Assembly: GCF_001522545.3 (NCBI RefSeq)
Contig: NC_031770.1
Coordinates: 106,556,130-106,620,129 of the forward strand
Length of the DNA: 64,000 bases
DNA from: Parus major
Taxonomy: Eukaryota > Chordata > Aves > Passeriformes > Paridae
Direction of reading: 5' to 3'
Of the stretch, positions 12,273-23,379 are shown one piece after another (within the stretch, counting starts at the first letter, position 1; the number at the start of each line of letters is the position of its first letter). The translations under genes were made by a program, and so were the position numbers. The notes under the pieces were generated by a model, which worked only from the letters and a program-made list of their open reading frames with translations, made no database searches and had not been told where the DNA came from.

Positions 12273-14105
12273 ACTTCCTTCATCTGCACGTGTGCCAGTT
12301 GTTATTGCACCTGAGGTGTTTAGCCTGTCACTGAATGTAGATAAAGCCATGATTGATCCCTCCTGTTTCCATGTTAACTAAAACATTAAGGGTGAGGATC
12401 ACCCCAGCTAAGCTGTCTCAAAGCAGGCACCTAGTCTATACCAGGCATGTAAGCTTTTAAAAACTCTTAGAGATGGGTGTGTCCAGGATGTGAGATATCC
12501 CACATTGAGCTAGACATCCAAAACCCTTGTCCAAACATCTCATGGGCTACCTGCTTTTCTTTATCACTTACAGCCACAAGTGGAACTTTTCACTCTCTAG
12601 AAGTTCAGTCCTAACCTGTGTGTATTAACATTGCTACTGTTCAAAGGCATAAACTACAACCCCAGTCTGGCTGGATCCATTAATGATTTAAAATAACTTC
12701 CTCCTGCATGGTAATGCTAAAGTCTCAGGATTCATGGGAGCTGAGACACTTGGCAGCACAGGATGGGCTGGCAAAACCCAAAGTGATTTCTGTAGACAGA
12801 CAAGAGAAACCTCTCTTAGACCATGTGTTTCTATTCTTTTCAGACACTGAAGGAGGTTACTTGTGCAGGCAGTGTTGACTTTGAGGAACTTGAGGAAAAT
12901 TCAAGAGCTGATGTTAAGAATTAAATGTGCAGTGATCAGAGGTAACACAATTGATTTAAAATTTAGGCAGGAGGCAAAATCCTTCAAATGAAAGAATCAT
13001 GAATTCTGTTTTATGAACAGTGAGGCATCAAGCCAAGCAAGATAGAAGAATTTCTCTGCATTTCTTCAGATGACTCTGCAGATTTGCTAATCCAGTAAAT
13101 ACACAGACCAATACACTGACCTTCCAGGTCCTTATCCACTGATCTAGGAAGGCAAATGTCTTTCCTTGTATTTCTGCAATAGAATGAAAATGTGCCAAGT
13201 TCAGACCAGAAGTATGAAATGTGTGCTGCTAAGACTTACATTAGGATATTAAGATAGTAAGTACAGACCAGACAGCTCCCAGATAAGGCAGATATTTTGA
13301 TATTTTTTTTTCCTTTCTGTTATATATAATAATAACAATTCAGTGCAATTTTGTGTCAATGGCAGGCTCCAACATGAGGTAAGGTGATAATGTTTCTTAT
13401 TTTCATTTAGGTTAGATTTTGGGCTCTGAGTTAGAAGTAAGCTAAATATTGTTGAGCAGGGCTGAACTGGAAATACAAAGACAGTAACCTATTGTTAACC
13501 TCAAGGTTTTATGCACTAAATGCTGTGATAGCAGTTTCCTTCACCATACTTTGCCCATGACACTTAAATGTGCATTGAAACACTTTTATTGTTGAAAATC
13601 CTCCTTATACCTGTCAGCTGACAAAGATAGCAAGAATATTGTTTTCTCCTAAATAAGCCAATATTTTGTGGTGTCATAGAAAGGAATCACATAGTTCAGT
13701 TGTTATTTCAAACCACATTGTCCAGTTCTTACCTCAAATAACACCTACCCAAGATTAATTTCTATGTATTAAGGTTTCACTAAGGGCTTAGCTAGAGAAG
13801 AGGAATGTGCAGGATTTGCAGAGAAAACTCAGACACAGACACGTGAGTACATTTTTAGAAACACAGGAAGATGGCTTTGAAGCATCCAGAGGGGAATTTC
13901 ATCTGCCTCAATTTGGAGGTTTAACTTAGGCAGATGACTATGGAGTTTATATCATCCCATTTGCTGTGTTATTTCTCAATGAGTTGTGACTCTTTGAAGT
14001 TCAGAGAGTTTCATGCTCTCTTTACTGCACCACACCATTCACAGCCTGCCTCTGCTCATGGCTTCCAGCACTATTTTAATTCTGAGAATAAGGACAAAGT
14101 ACTTA
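12273..14105. other. Unique sequence, no gene recognised
   Basis: No coding region or repeat is recognised. A short TATATAATAATAA stretch lies near 13321. The small plus frame at 13934-14119 has no recognisable content and runs into the next CR1. Confidence 0.55.
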
Positions 14106-14272
14106 GAATAAAAGAATAATTTAGGTTGGAAAAGAGCTCTAAAATCATCAAGCCCAACCCTTAAACCAGCACTTCCAGACCCACCACTAAACCACACCCC
14201 TAAGCACCACATCTACGTATTTTTTGAACACTTCCAGAGAGAGTGGACACCACTTCCCTGGGCAGATTTCTT
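14106..14272 (-). mobile_element. Short CR1 LINE 3' fragment, minus strand
   Basis: It reads 'ttaggttggaaaagagctct', 'aaaatcatcaagcccaaccc', 'accactaaaccacaccccta', 'tttttgaacacttccagaga', 'accacttccctgggcag'. It is the reverse complement of a CR1 3' end of the same group as the copies at 2731 and 48812. The extreme terminus is eroded (AGAATAAAAGAATAA where TAGAATCATAGAATC is expected). Confidence 0.85.
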
Positions 14273-14807
14273 GACAGATTCCACTGATGTCAAATAACTT
14301 GGCACATGTGTAACAGACTTGGAAAGTGAAAGAGAAAATTAGTATATCCTAGGTGGTTTTGTTCATGTTTAAACATAGCTTGATTTATTTATCAACTCAG
14401 TCTATTGTAAAATTTTCAATTTGAACAATGATAATATTAACATATAAATACTGTTTTAAATCTCGGTCATATAATAACTGTCTTTTCTGAAACTCACACC
14501 TCTTTAGAGGAGATATATTAACATCTTAAAAATGCATTCAGGGAGGGGAGATGAAAGGTTTTCATTGCTCATACAGGTGTTATTTTTAATTTAACTTGTC
14601 TCTCACCTTTCCTCAGAAATCTCACCTGCTTCTGCTGATCTGTTACAGCAAAGCTGTCAGCAAATGCCTATCAAATGCCAAATGGAAATAGTGTGCACTG
14701 TGAAAAAACTAAACTGAAGTGAGTGGGTGCAGAAGCCTGGGTAACCAGGAATTGAAGCATTTCTATGTCTCAAAACCCAATGATTATTGTGGAAAGGGGA
14801 AAGTTAG
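14273..14807. other. Unique sequence, no gene recognised
   Basis: Nothing recognisable; AT-rich around 14380-14480. Confidence 0.5.
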
Positions 14808-15041
14808 CACAGGACCTGGCTGGAGAAGGGGCCATGCAGAGCTAGGGCAGCACTTGGGATCAGCTTCCCTGTTCTGGTCCGTGCAGGCTGCCCAGAGCAG
14901 CGCAAGCGCAGCAACGGGGTCAAGGAGTGGGCAAGATCAGCAGGGTGGGACTGGGAACAACCAAGACCCTAAAAGTGCTTCAAGCCATTTCCAGAAGGGT
15001 CTAGGAGAATTGACTGTGCATGATAACTTGTTTGCATGAGA
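14808..15041 (+). repeat. Unclassified dispersed repeat, copy A
   Basis: This segment aligns by eye, in the same order, with 26325-26569. Shared blocks are 'acaggacctggctggagaag' versus 'acaggatgtggctggagaag'; a central 'ttctggtcc..gcaggctgcccag' versus 'ttctggctcctggagataagcccag'; 'ccatttccagaagggtctag' versus 'ccatttccagaaaggtctag'; and a closing 'gcatgagaag' versus 'gcagagaaag'. It does not match CR1 as I remember it. An LTR-retroelement origin is possible but unproven. The 106-codon plus frame covering it (14719-15039) is not conserved in copy B and is not considered a gene. Confidence 0.5.
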
Positions 15042-18000
15042 AGTAAAAAAAAACAGCCCCAGAGAAGGGAAAACTTATCTACAAAATAGACAACCTGCAG
15101 CATTCAGGTGCTGCCCTAGACCCTGGACACCCCAGGGCTGGGGTTTTACTTTCCTCTCCTATCTGATCTCTCTCCCTGTCTCCTTTCATTTTTTTTATTC
15201 TTTTACTTATCTTCCTATTAAAATATAGGGGAAAAACAATACCAATTTCCTTGCAGAGCGTGTAACTTGCTAACAAAACTTGTAAGGCCATTTGGATTCC
15301 TCTGGCTTTTGCTGTTCTATTTTCACCACAGGCATCTGCAAATCTTGGGTGTGGCATTTTTCTTCAGAATGGGACATGGCAGTGGGGATTCCAGTCCCTC
15401 ACTCAGGACAACCTTCAGTTTGTTTTCAGCTTTGCTCTGGGGTCACTGGGATCATAATCTGAGCCCTGGCATCTGTTTTTGGTGGCACATCACAAGGTGA
15501 ATGTCCAGGTCAAATAGTGAATCACCTCAGAACCAATTCCACAGCCACATTTCTAAGCATTTGTTCTTGAGAACAAATAATCTTTTGAAACCAAAAAAAG
15601 TGAGTTGGCCTAATGGTTTAAAAGATTAAAATATATATTCTGACAAAAGCATAGGTTTGATTTGTCACTATTTTGTGTAAATGATAATTTTTTTCTGTGA
15701 AAAGCTGAATCAGATCTGGGATTGTCATTGTGATATTTGGATTTCTTAGCAATTAAAAAAATCCCAATAAAAATGCAAGGAGTGAATGGAAGTTTTTATG
15801 TGGAAAAATCAATACATTGAAAAAAGTTAAATTATATGAGGCCTGATGAGAACATTTTGTTTGATTTGTGGCAAAAGTTTTATTTGTCCTTAGCATGACT
15901 TTGGATTTAATTGGTTTGGAGACATCTGAAAGAAATTTCAGGTAAATATAAAATAGAACTCTTTCATATTAGAAAAGGTCAAATGTTTGACTTTCTCAAA
16001 GAGGTGCTCAAAGAACATCTTTTCATCCATTCAGAGAAGTCATGTCCTTGTGACCGACCTTCAGGGTGGTGGCCAGGTAAATACTGATCTTTCTTCCCCC
16101 AAAAAATCCTGATGTCTTTTCCTTCCAGAGCACTCAGTTTGCTGCTCTGCAGACATCACCCTGGTGTCTTTGATCAGTGAAGCAGGAGATGGGGACCAGC
16201 CTGCAGCTGGAGGGAGCAGGGTACACTTGTACCTGCAGGCAGGAATTGGAACATCTGCTGGGTGTGTGCAGCTCAATGAGGGGCCCATTAGTGCGATACT
16301 TTCACTCACATGCATTTTCCCTTTCACTACTACTTACCTTTTATTACTTATCTTCTTTATTACCTTCATCAGGCAAAAGTGTCCCACAGGAAATCTTTCA
16401 GAAAATACAATTTCTGTTATGGGAGAATTTACAGCCCACTTACATTGTAAAAATTGTCAACTAAGAGAACCACACAGGCGTTGGTTAATACATATTCTTA
16501 ATGTCCTTAATGAATCTGTACATAGCAATTACAAACAAGGGATTTATTTTATAACATATGGTTTATATGCACAATATATCTTGGAATTAATAAAGCACAA
16601 GCAGACAGGTGAGATCAATGTGAAGAAATATACTCAGTGTGTCTCATGTTAAGCACCATTTCTGGCAGAAGTCTGTGTCAAAAGCACGTTATAATAAACT
16701 TTCTGTGAAGTTCCATCTCTTAGCAATTCTTTGTTCTAAAATCCTACAGCAATACTGAAAATGAGAACTCTCTGCTAACACAAAATTGGTGTGTTGCTTA
16801 ATGGCTCATATGAACATCTCCATCAGGAAGAAGTGGGCCTTCCCATAATTGTTATATGTATATATTTTCTACACTAAGTACTACATGTGCCCTCATTAGC
16901 CCAGAAATATTCCCTGCTTCCAAAAGGAGGACTGCATGAAACCTACCAGCACAAATCTTGCTGAATAACAAAGATCAAAAGTCATTTTCATTCAGACAAG
17001 CTTTGAGTTGCTGTTTTACTGAGGAAGAAAGACTTGCGTAACTTTTATTTGTTTCAGGCTGAGTCCTTTGATCCGACATTTCCCTCAAACCTGCTCCAAT
17101 GCCTGCTGGAAAATCAAAGTAAGGTGTTTTCTCTGCCTTTTGAAGCCGTCCATCCAAGTTCTGATGTCAACACTGAATTGCAGAGAGGAGAATCATATTA
17201 GGCTGCTCTTGAGGCAGAGTGAATTGACATAAATATGAGTTATCTGTTAATATTGTTGTTTTTGTTGCCTGGCCTGATGGCTGTGACTCCTATATAGGAG
17301 TGCTGCCCAATATATTCAGTCAAAAAAGAACTATGTCTTACCCTTTTGGGTAAGCTGTTGCCAATAATTTCTTTGAGTCTTTTGATTCATTTTTATTACT
17401 CTTTTTGTTTTCTTTGTGCTAATATTTCTGAAACTTTTCCTTGACCCTGGAAAAACTATTTGAAATGAATGTACTTAATATTTTTTGTAGTGAAAATCAT
17501 ACTGTGACTTCAATTTCAAAATGAATTGATAAAAGTTAAGAGTGCCTCTGTTAGAATTACTCTTCATGACTATTTGCAAAGAGTAAAAAGCTCTTAAATA
17601 TCTTTTAACAGAGTGAATTAATAATTTTATTTCAAAAGTCCATCATAATTACAATACTTGAATACTTTCTTTCTTTCCTCCTGTAGAATGAGATGAAGAG
17701 TTTTAAATTTTATTACAGGAAAGCCACTGCTTTGTGTGCATATAACTAGATTATATATAGACATATAACTAAACTTTTTTAAAAGATTGCACAATTTTCA
17801 ATTGTCAGTGCTTAAATAAAAAGATCACAAAATGAAAGTGCTTCTTCAAAGATATTTTCTTAATTTTTCCAAGCCTAACACATTATTTTTTAGTTCCATG
17901 TAGAAACTGAGTTTGTTTTCAACCAACTTTTCTGTATTAGAAGTATGGCTCTACATCTTAAAATTTATTTTATATCTTCCTTCTGGTTCATTGTGATTCT

Positions 18001-19858
18001 TTTGTGCTCCTGTTAACTGAGAGCTGCCTGATGAGACCACAACCCTACATTTCTAGATGCTTAAAGTAAAGCATCACCCAGAAAATCTTCTAATCTAAAT
18101 TATGCAGGAAAACAAAGCATGAGGAGAAATCAGTCTGATCTTTATTTTATTGCTCAGGCACTGAGGTGCACTGGAGATTAATGGCAAAGTTCATGTTGGA
18201 GTGTAAGGAAGATGAATTTTTCCCTCTCATGGCTGCAAGGCTCCCAGGACTTGCTCTGAAGGACAGATTAGCCCTGGATGAACAGCTATGAGCTGTGAGC
18301 CCACAGGTTCTGTACCAAGGTGATTTCTCTGCTTCCCTCTCCTATTGAGAAAGTCTGAAACATGGCAGTGAGAAAAAAGCCAGAATTCTGTCTGGTAAGA
18401 ATTTGCATAATCACATAGATTGTTTATTTCCCTTGCATTGGGGTTATTATGAGAGATTTACTACAATTTCCAGTTATTACATTCACATGTTGAAAAATTT
18501 CTATAACATTTTAGTGTTATATAATGATCGCTGAAGTGCTCAGAAGGCATCATTGTTTTTCTCTCTCTCCCACCTGGACCCTTTGATCATTCCAAGGAAA
18601 CATTCTCATGGACTGACACTTCCCTCTGTCAAAATAAATTTCCAGAGGAATGTTGGGTGACTGCTGCAAGCAGCTGTACTCTGTAAAGTTGCTGGGAAGT
18701 TAAGAACTAGAGTTTTGTACTTCTGGAGGGTTTATTTTCTGAATACTGACGGGACATGGCTCTACTGAGTAGAAACAATTGGCATTCACATTGCCCACCC
18801 CTGAGATGAGGTCAGCTCTAAAGAGGCAGCACTAAAACCATGTCAGCTGCCTTCAGTGGGAGGAAAGGGCACTACCTACTTGATTAGGCCAGATAAAGTG
18901 CTGAGAAGTTAAACTCCTACAACTGAGAATGTTGTGAAGCCTCTAGGGAGCAGGGGTGGCAGCAGCTTTTACTTTTTCTTCACATGCAGGAGCTCAGGCA
19001 GCACACAGTCACCTGTGAGTCCCTAGCACAGCTCTGGATGAACTGTCTCAGGGAAGATCATTTGCTCTCGTTCTCAGCAGGCTGAAATAAACCTATTCAA
19101 GCTCTGCATGGCTAAACCTTGTTTTGTGTTTTGAGTATTTCTAATTTATTTTGCAGCCTTTCCTGTGGACTTGCCTCAAGTTGCATGATTTGATTTGCTT
19201 GCTCTATCCAGCAGGCAGGTGAGCTCCTGTGGCATTACAAATGGGCTAGATGGATATTTCTGCATGGAGCTTGCAGCTTTCAAAGTATCTGAGTTTCCTA
19301 CTTGTTAACCCCTTATGGTGCACAAATGTGAGATTTTCTGAGCAGGAGGGAAGGGAGGGAATGGATCACCTTGCACACATGCTGCCTTTCCCTTCGCTAT
19401 GGGAACTTAGTGCTGCTAAGAGAAAAGGGCAGTATTATGAAAATGAAGGCTTTTACTGCTGACCTCCAAATTAGTGATGGAGCTTCCATTTCCTTGAGGC
19501 CTCAATATTCTCATGATCCTGCAAGAAAATAATAACCTGTTTATGGGCTGGGAATTAAGTTGCAGGCCAAGCAGTTCTGCTGACTGTGTAGATAATAAAT
19601 TTGGAGGCAGTGCTGGAATCCCCTGCATTTTTCTGGACTAAGAGCAGCCCTCTTGGAAAAAGCTTTCTCACACATGTTCAAACAGGCACACTGGTCCACA
19701 GGATGCTTCTGAGATATCCACACCTGCTGAAAAGGGTGGAAGGTGGAGTGAGACTGGATGTGGAATCTCTTTTACTCATTTTGCTCTGGAAATCTGGTTC
19801 TGGAAGCGGGAAAGACATTCTTGTTATTGCAAATGGTAATTGTGTGTCTACTAGAAAG
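15042..19858. other. Unique sequence with a protein-like open frame and a CArg-type palindrome
   Basis: No repeat family is recognised. An open frame on the minus strand at 16975-17166 has a protein-like composition but no ATG at its left boundary, and a 16-bp palindrome holding a CArG box lies at 17286-17301; both are described in the findings. The 162-codon plus frame at 16164-16652 has no recognisable domain. The rest is AT-leaning intergenic or intronic DNA. Confidence 0.55.
17289..17298. promoter_or_regulatory. Candidate CArG box (SRF-type site) inside a palindrome
   Basis: CCTATATAGG matches the CArG consensus CC(A/T)6GG exactly and lies at the centre of the perfect 16-bp palindrome ACTCCTATATAGGAGT (17286-17301). 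The consensus is established for serum response factor binding. Function here is inference: a single site can arise by chance and no promoter is recognised nearby. Confidence 0.35.
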
Positions 19859-20295
19859 TCCAGAGGAGAAGCAGGAAGATGATTAAAGGGCTGGAGCAGC
19901 TCTCCTGTGAGGAAAGACAGAGAGCTGGGGTTGTTCAGCCTGGAAAAGGCTCCAGAAAGATCTTCTAGTAGACTTCCAGTGAAGGGAGCTTATAAAAAGA
20001 GAGCAGGAGAGGGACTGTTTACAAGGGCATGGATTGATAGGAGAAGAGGGAATGGCTTTAATCTCAGAAAGGGTAGATTTTGGTTAGATATTAGGATTAA
20101 ATTCTTCACAGTGAGGGTGGTGAGGCACAGGTTTCCCAGAGAAGCTGTGGATGCCCCATTCCTGAAAGTGTCCAAGGCCAAGTTGGATGGGACTTGGGGC
20201 AACCTGGGCTAGTGGAATGTGTCCCTGCCCATGGCACAGGAGTTGGAAGGAGATGATCATTAAGGTCCTTTCCAGACCAATCCATTCTATGATTC
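19859..20295 (+). mobile_element. CR1 LINE 3' fragment, plus strand (about 437 bp)
   Basis: One of the longer CR1 copies in the window. It runs from 'tccagaggagaagcaggaag' through 'gggctggagcagctctcc', 'gttgttcagcctggaaaagg', 'gagagggactgtttacaagg', 'gggtagattttggttagata', 'gagggtggtgaggcacaggt', 'gaagctgtggatgccccatt', 'gtgtccctgcccatggcaca' to ATTCTATGATTCC at 20285-20296. It covers the C-terminal end of the CR1 reverse-transcriptase frame and the 3' UTR. Open frames such as 19907-20212 (plus) and 19990-20311 (minus) are remnants or shadows of it. It is not autonomous. Confidence 0.95.
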
Positions 20296-21161
20296 CAGGC
20301 AAATTATGCAAATTAGTTCAATGATTACATCTAGAAGGCAGCATAATGTCAAGCTTCCCTTATTAAATCCTGCACTTCTCATTAATATATCCCTCTGGGA
20401 TTTTAGTCTTAGGAATAGCATTCTAACCCTTACTAAGGCTGATGGGCTTTTAGTGTTTTATCTGAGGATTCTAATTCTCCTTTCCAGCTTGTTTTGAACC
20501 CCTGTTTTGTATATAATACATGTGGGGACTAGTGCTCCTGAGGTTATTTTTCCAGCATAACTTGCTCCTGACATCTGGAATGAATTAGAAAAGCAGCTGA
20601 ACCAGCTTTCAGAACAGGTTTTGCTGACCCAGTGATATCATGGATGTATCACTGACTTCCAGAGAAGCAGTGCGGAAGGTTGCTCCATAAATTAGGCATA
20701 AAAAACGCAAAGAGGATTTTTTACCTGCCTGGTTCAGGGATGCAAAGCATCCAGACTGCCTCTTACCTTGTCAGCGAGCTCCTTGTAGATGCTTTTATTG
20801 GCTGGGATTGTCACTCCCATGAAACCTTCAGCCACTCAGCTCTGGGCAGACTGTGCAAAATTCTTTGTACTTGCCTCCAAAGTATGGTAAGAACATGAAC
20901 AAATAAAGCAAAATGGACAGAAAGAGGCTTCCTGTAGCTTTTATCCTTGATTGAAGGGTGTGATCACACATAGATTGGATGTGTCATCTCCAGCAGACAA
21001 ATGGGAGACCCTGATGCTCTCCAGATCTGCTTTCAGCTCAGGCTCAGGGGGTCTCAGGTGGGTTCAAAGCCAGCTTTACAGTTGTGTGGCTTTAAAGCTG
21101 TGAGTGACCCAGGAGCCCTCCCCCATGACTGTGATAAAAGCTGGAAAGGGAGCTAGATTTG
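20296..21161. other. Unique sequence, no gene recognised
   Basis: No repeat or gene is recognised. The small plus frame at 20680-20898 has no recognisable domain. Confidence 0.5.
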
Positions 21162-21504
21162 TCATAGAATAACACAGAATCATAGAATATACTGAGTTGG
21201 AAAGGACCCATCAAGGTCATTAAGTCCAGCTCCTGGCCTCACACAGGACACCCAAAGAACCCCACCATGTGAGTGAGAACATTGTCCAAACACTTGTTGG
21301 ACTCAGACATGCTTGGTGCTGTGATCACTTCCCTTGGGAGCCACTTCCAGTGCACAACCATCCTTGGGGGGAAAACCTTTTTCCTCACATCCAACCTAAA
21401 CCTGCCCTGACTCAGCTCCAGCCAATTGCCTTCAGTCCTGTCACTGGTCACCAGAGAAAAGAGGTCAGTGCCTGCCTTCTGAGGAGGTTGAAGACCACAC
21501 TGAG
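21162..21504 (-). mobile_element. CR1 LINE 3' fragment, minus strand (group with GAGTTGGAA tail)
   Basis: It opens TCATAGAATAACACAGAATC, then 'actgagttggaaaggaccca', 'aaggtcattaagtccagctc', 'attgtccaaacacttgttgg', 'gtgctgtgatcacttccctt', 'ccttcagtcctgtcactggt' and 'cagagaaaagaggtcagtgc'. This is a different 3' group from the copies at 10951 or 2731, and the same tail type as the SINE at 53.7 kb. It abuts a second CR1 body at about 21505 with no unique spacer. Confidence 0.92.
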
Positions 21505-22012
21505 GCCAGGTGAACACACCCAGTCATTTCCTGAATGGTCCCAGGGATGGTGACTGCACCACCTCCACAGGCAGCATGTTCCAAATGCTTAACCACTCTT
21601 TCTGTGAAGAAATTCTTCCTGATGCCCCACCTGAACCTTCCCTGGCACAACTTGAGGCCACGTACTCTTGTCCTGTGACTTGTTACCTGGGAAAAGTGCC
21701 CAATCCCACCTGGCTCCACCCTCCTTTCAGGGACTAAATAGTGATAAGGTTTCCCGTGAGCCTCCTTAACTCCAGGTTAAACAAATCCCAGCTCCCTCAG
21801 CTGCTCCTCATCAGAGCTGTGCTCCAGACCCTTCCCCAGCTCCATTCCCTTCTCTGGACAAGCTCCAGCCCCTCAATGTCCTTCCTGGACTGAGCCACTC
21901 TGCCCCAGCCTGTGGCACTGTGGGGTTGTTGTGACCCAAGGGCAGGACCCAGTGCTTCGCCTTATTGACCCTCACTGTTAACCTCAGCTCACCCATCCAG
22001 CCTGTCCAGATC
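21505..22012 (-). mobile_element. CR1 LINE fragment lacking its 3' terminus, minus strand
   Basis: It reads 'tcccagggatggtgactgca', 'tccaaatgcttaaccactct', 'cctggcacaacttgaggcca', 'cctcatcagagctgtgctcc', 'ctccagcccctcaatgtcct', 'ggttgttgtgacccaagggc' and ends near 'cagcctgtccagatc'. This is the CR1 3' region extending back into the reverse-transcriptase reading frame. The terminal part of its own 3' UTR is missing; the neighbouring 21162-21504 element takes that place. A 66-bp stretch (21792-21857) is identical to 49191-49256 in another copy. Confidence 0.92.
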
Positions 22013-23354
22013 TGAAATTCATTCTCTTATCTGAGACCAGAGAGAGTCAGAGGGGATCCTTCAGGCACTGAAAACCTGGACTTAAAAATGTATTCTTTAT
22101 ACATCTTATCTATATTTAGATGTCAGCTGAAGGTCTTGAAAGGCTTAGAGCACATTCTTCACAAGTTTTGCAGGTGGAATTTTTTTGCATAATTATAGAT
22201 AGCTCTGTCTGACCAAATGCCTGTCAATGGCAACAGGAGAGAAATCGGTGATTTTAGAGAAAGTTTTGTCTGATAGCAAAGTAGATGAGGTGAGAAACAG
22301 CTCATATGTTTCATTTGGTAGTGATGCCCACGTCTCTTTGCTGACACTGAAGAGAGTTTTCATGACTAAATGATGTTTAGAGAGCTCTAATGTAGGTTAC
22401 TAAAGTTATGGATCCCACATTAAGTAGTGAAATAACTTCAGGAATTGGGCACTTGGTAAGCTGAGGCTGCCCTCGGACTTTCTCTGGAGCAGGTGGTAAA
22501 TTAATGAAAAAGAGAATGGGCAAATAAGCCCAGCTGGGTGAATGAATAAAGAAATGTGACTACCAGAGGACAGTGTTTGCTTCTACAGTTCCTATCCAGA
22601 GATGCTCTCAATATAATTTCTGGACTGTAGTGAGTGAATCCTGACAATTCCCACCTGCAGCTGGTGTTTACCAGGACTCCCAGCCCAGCTGGGGCATGGA
22701 GACGTGCAGCAGCTGCATTTCCATAGCAGCCACGACAGGATTATCCCCAAAGCCTCCAAAGAGCACCCTGGGTGACCCCTGAAGAGGCCACATAGAATTT
22801 TATGTTAAAGACAGGGATGAACTTCAGAGAGAGGGAATTAAAACCAGAGCCCCTCAGCTCTCCCTGCCATAGTTTTCTATATGAAAGGTGGGAATAGTTT
22901 CACTGTTGATAGCCTTTAACATTTTGTGCATGCAGATCATAAATTCTTGAGAATGGGGTTTATCTCTTGTCCATGCACTAAGGGCTTAATCTCAGCAGGA
23001 ACCTGTGGATTTTCAAGTAACTTAAATAATGTGGTATGTGATTCACTTACTCATAAGGAAGCAACTCATTTGACTCTCTTCTAGAATTTAAAAAAGTCCA
23101 TGTACCCAACCCTCTGCCCACACAATAATGGCAATAACAATTCCCAAACATACCATATAAAATGGTTGGATTTATGAGAGTGCTTGGTGCTTTTTTGGAC
23201 TCGGTTCTTACAGATGTCCTGACAATAATTCAATTCCACTCTTCCCCCAACCCTGCCAAACCTTAACAAACTTCACTGTGTTGGAACTAGAAACAATTTC
23301 TTAGATAGATAGCTCTGAAATAAGTATTCCAGACAGTATGCTTTTTATTAACTT
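22013..23354. other. Unique sequence, no gene recognised
   Basis: No recognisable gene or repeat. Open frames such as 22159-22347 (minus) and 23081-23269 (minus) are short and featureless. Confidence 0.5.
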
Positions 23355-23379
23355 AAAAAAAAAAAAAAAAAAAAAAAAA
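23355..23379. repeat. Poly-A tract (25 A)
   Basis: An uninterrupted run of 25 A residues follows ATTAACTT. No retroposed gene or SINE body is recognised upstream, so I cannot call it the tail of a processed copy. Confidence 0.95.

Noticed and set aside
23355..23379. Poly-A tail of a processed pseudogene
   Set aside because: No coding-like or SINE-like body lies immediately upstream or downstream.
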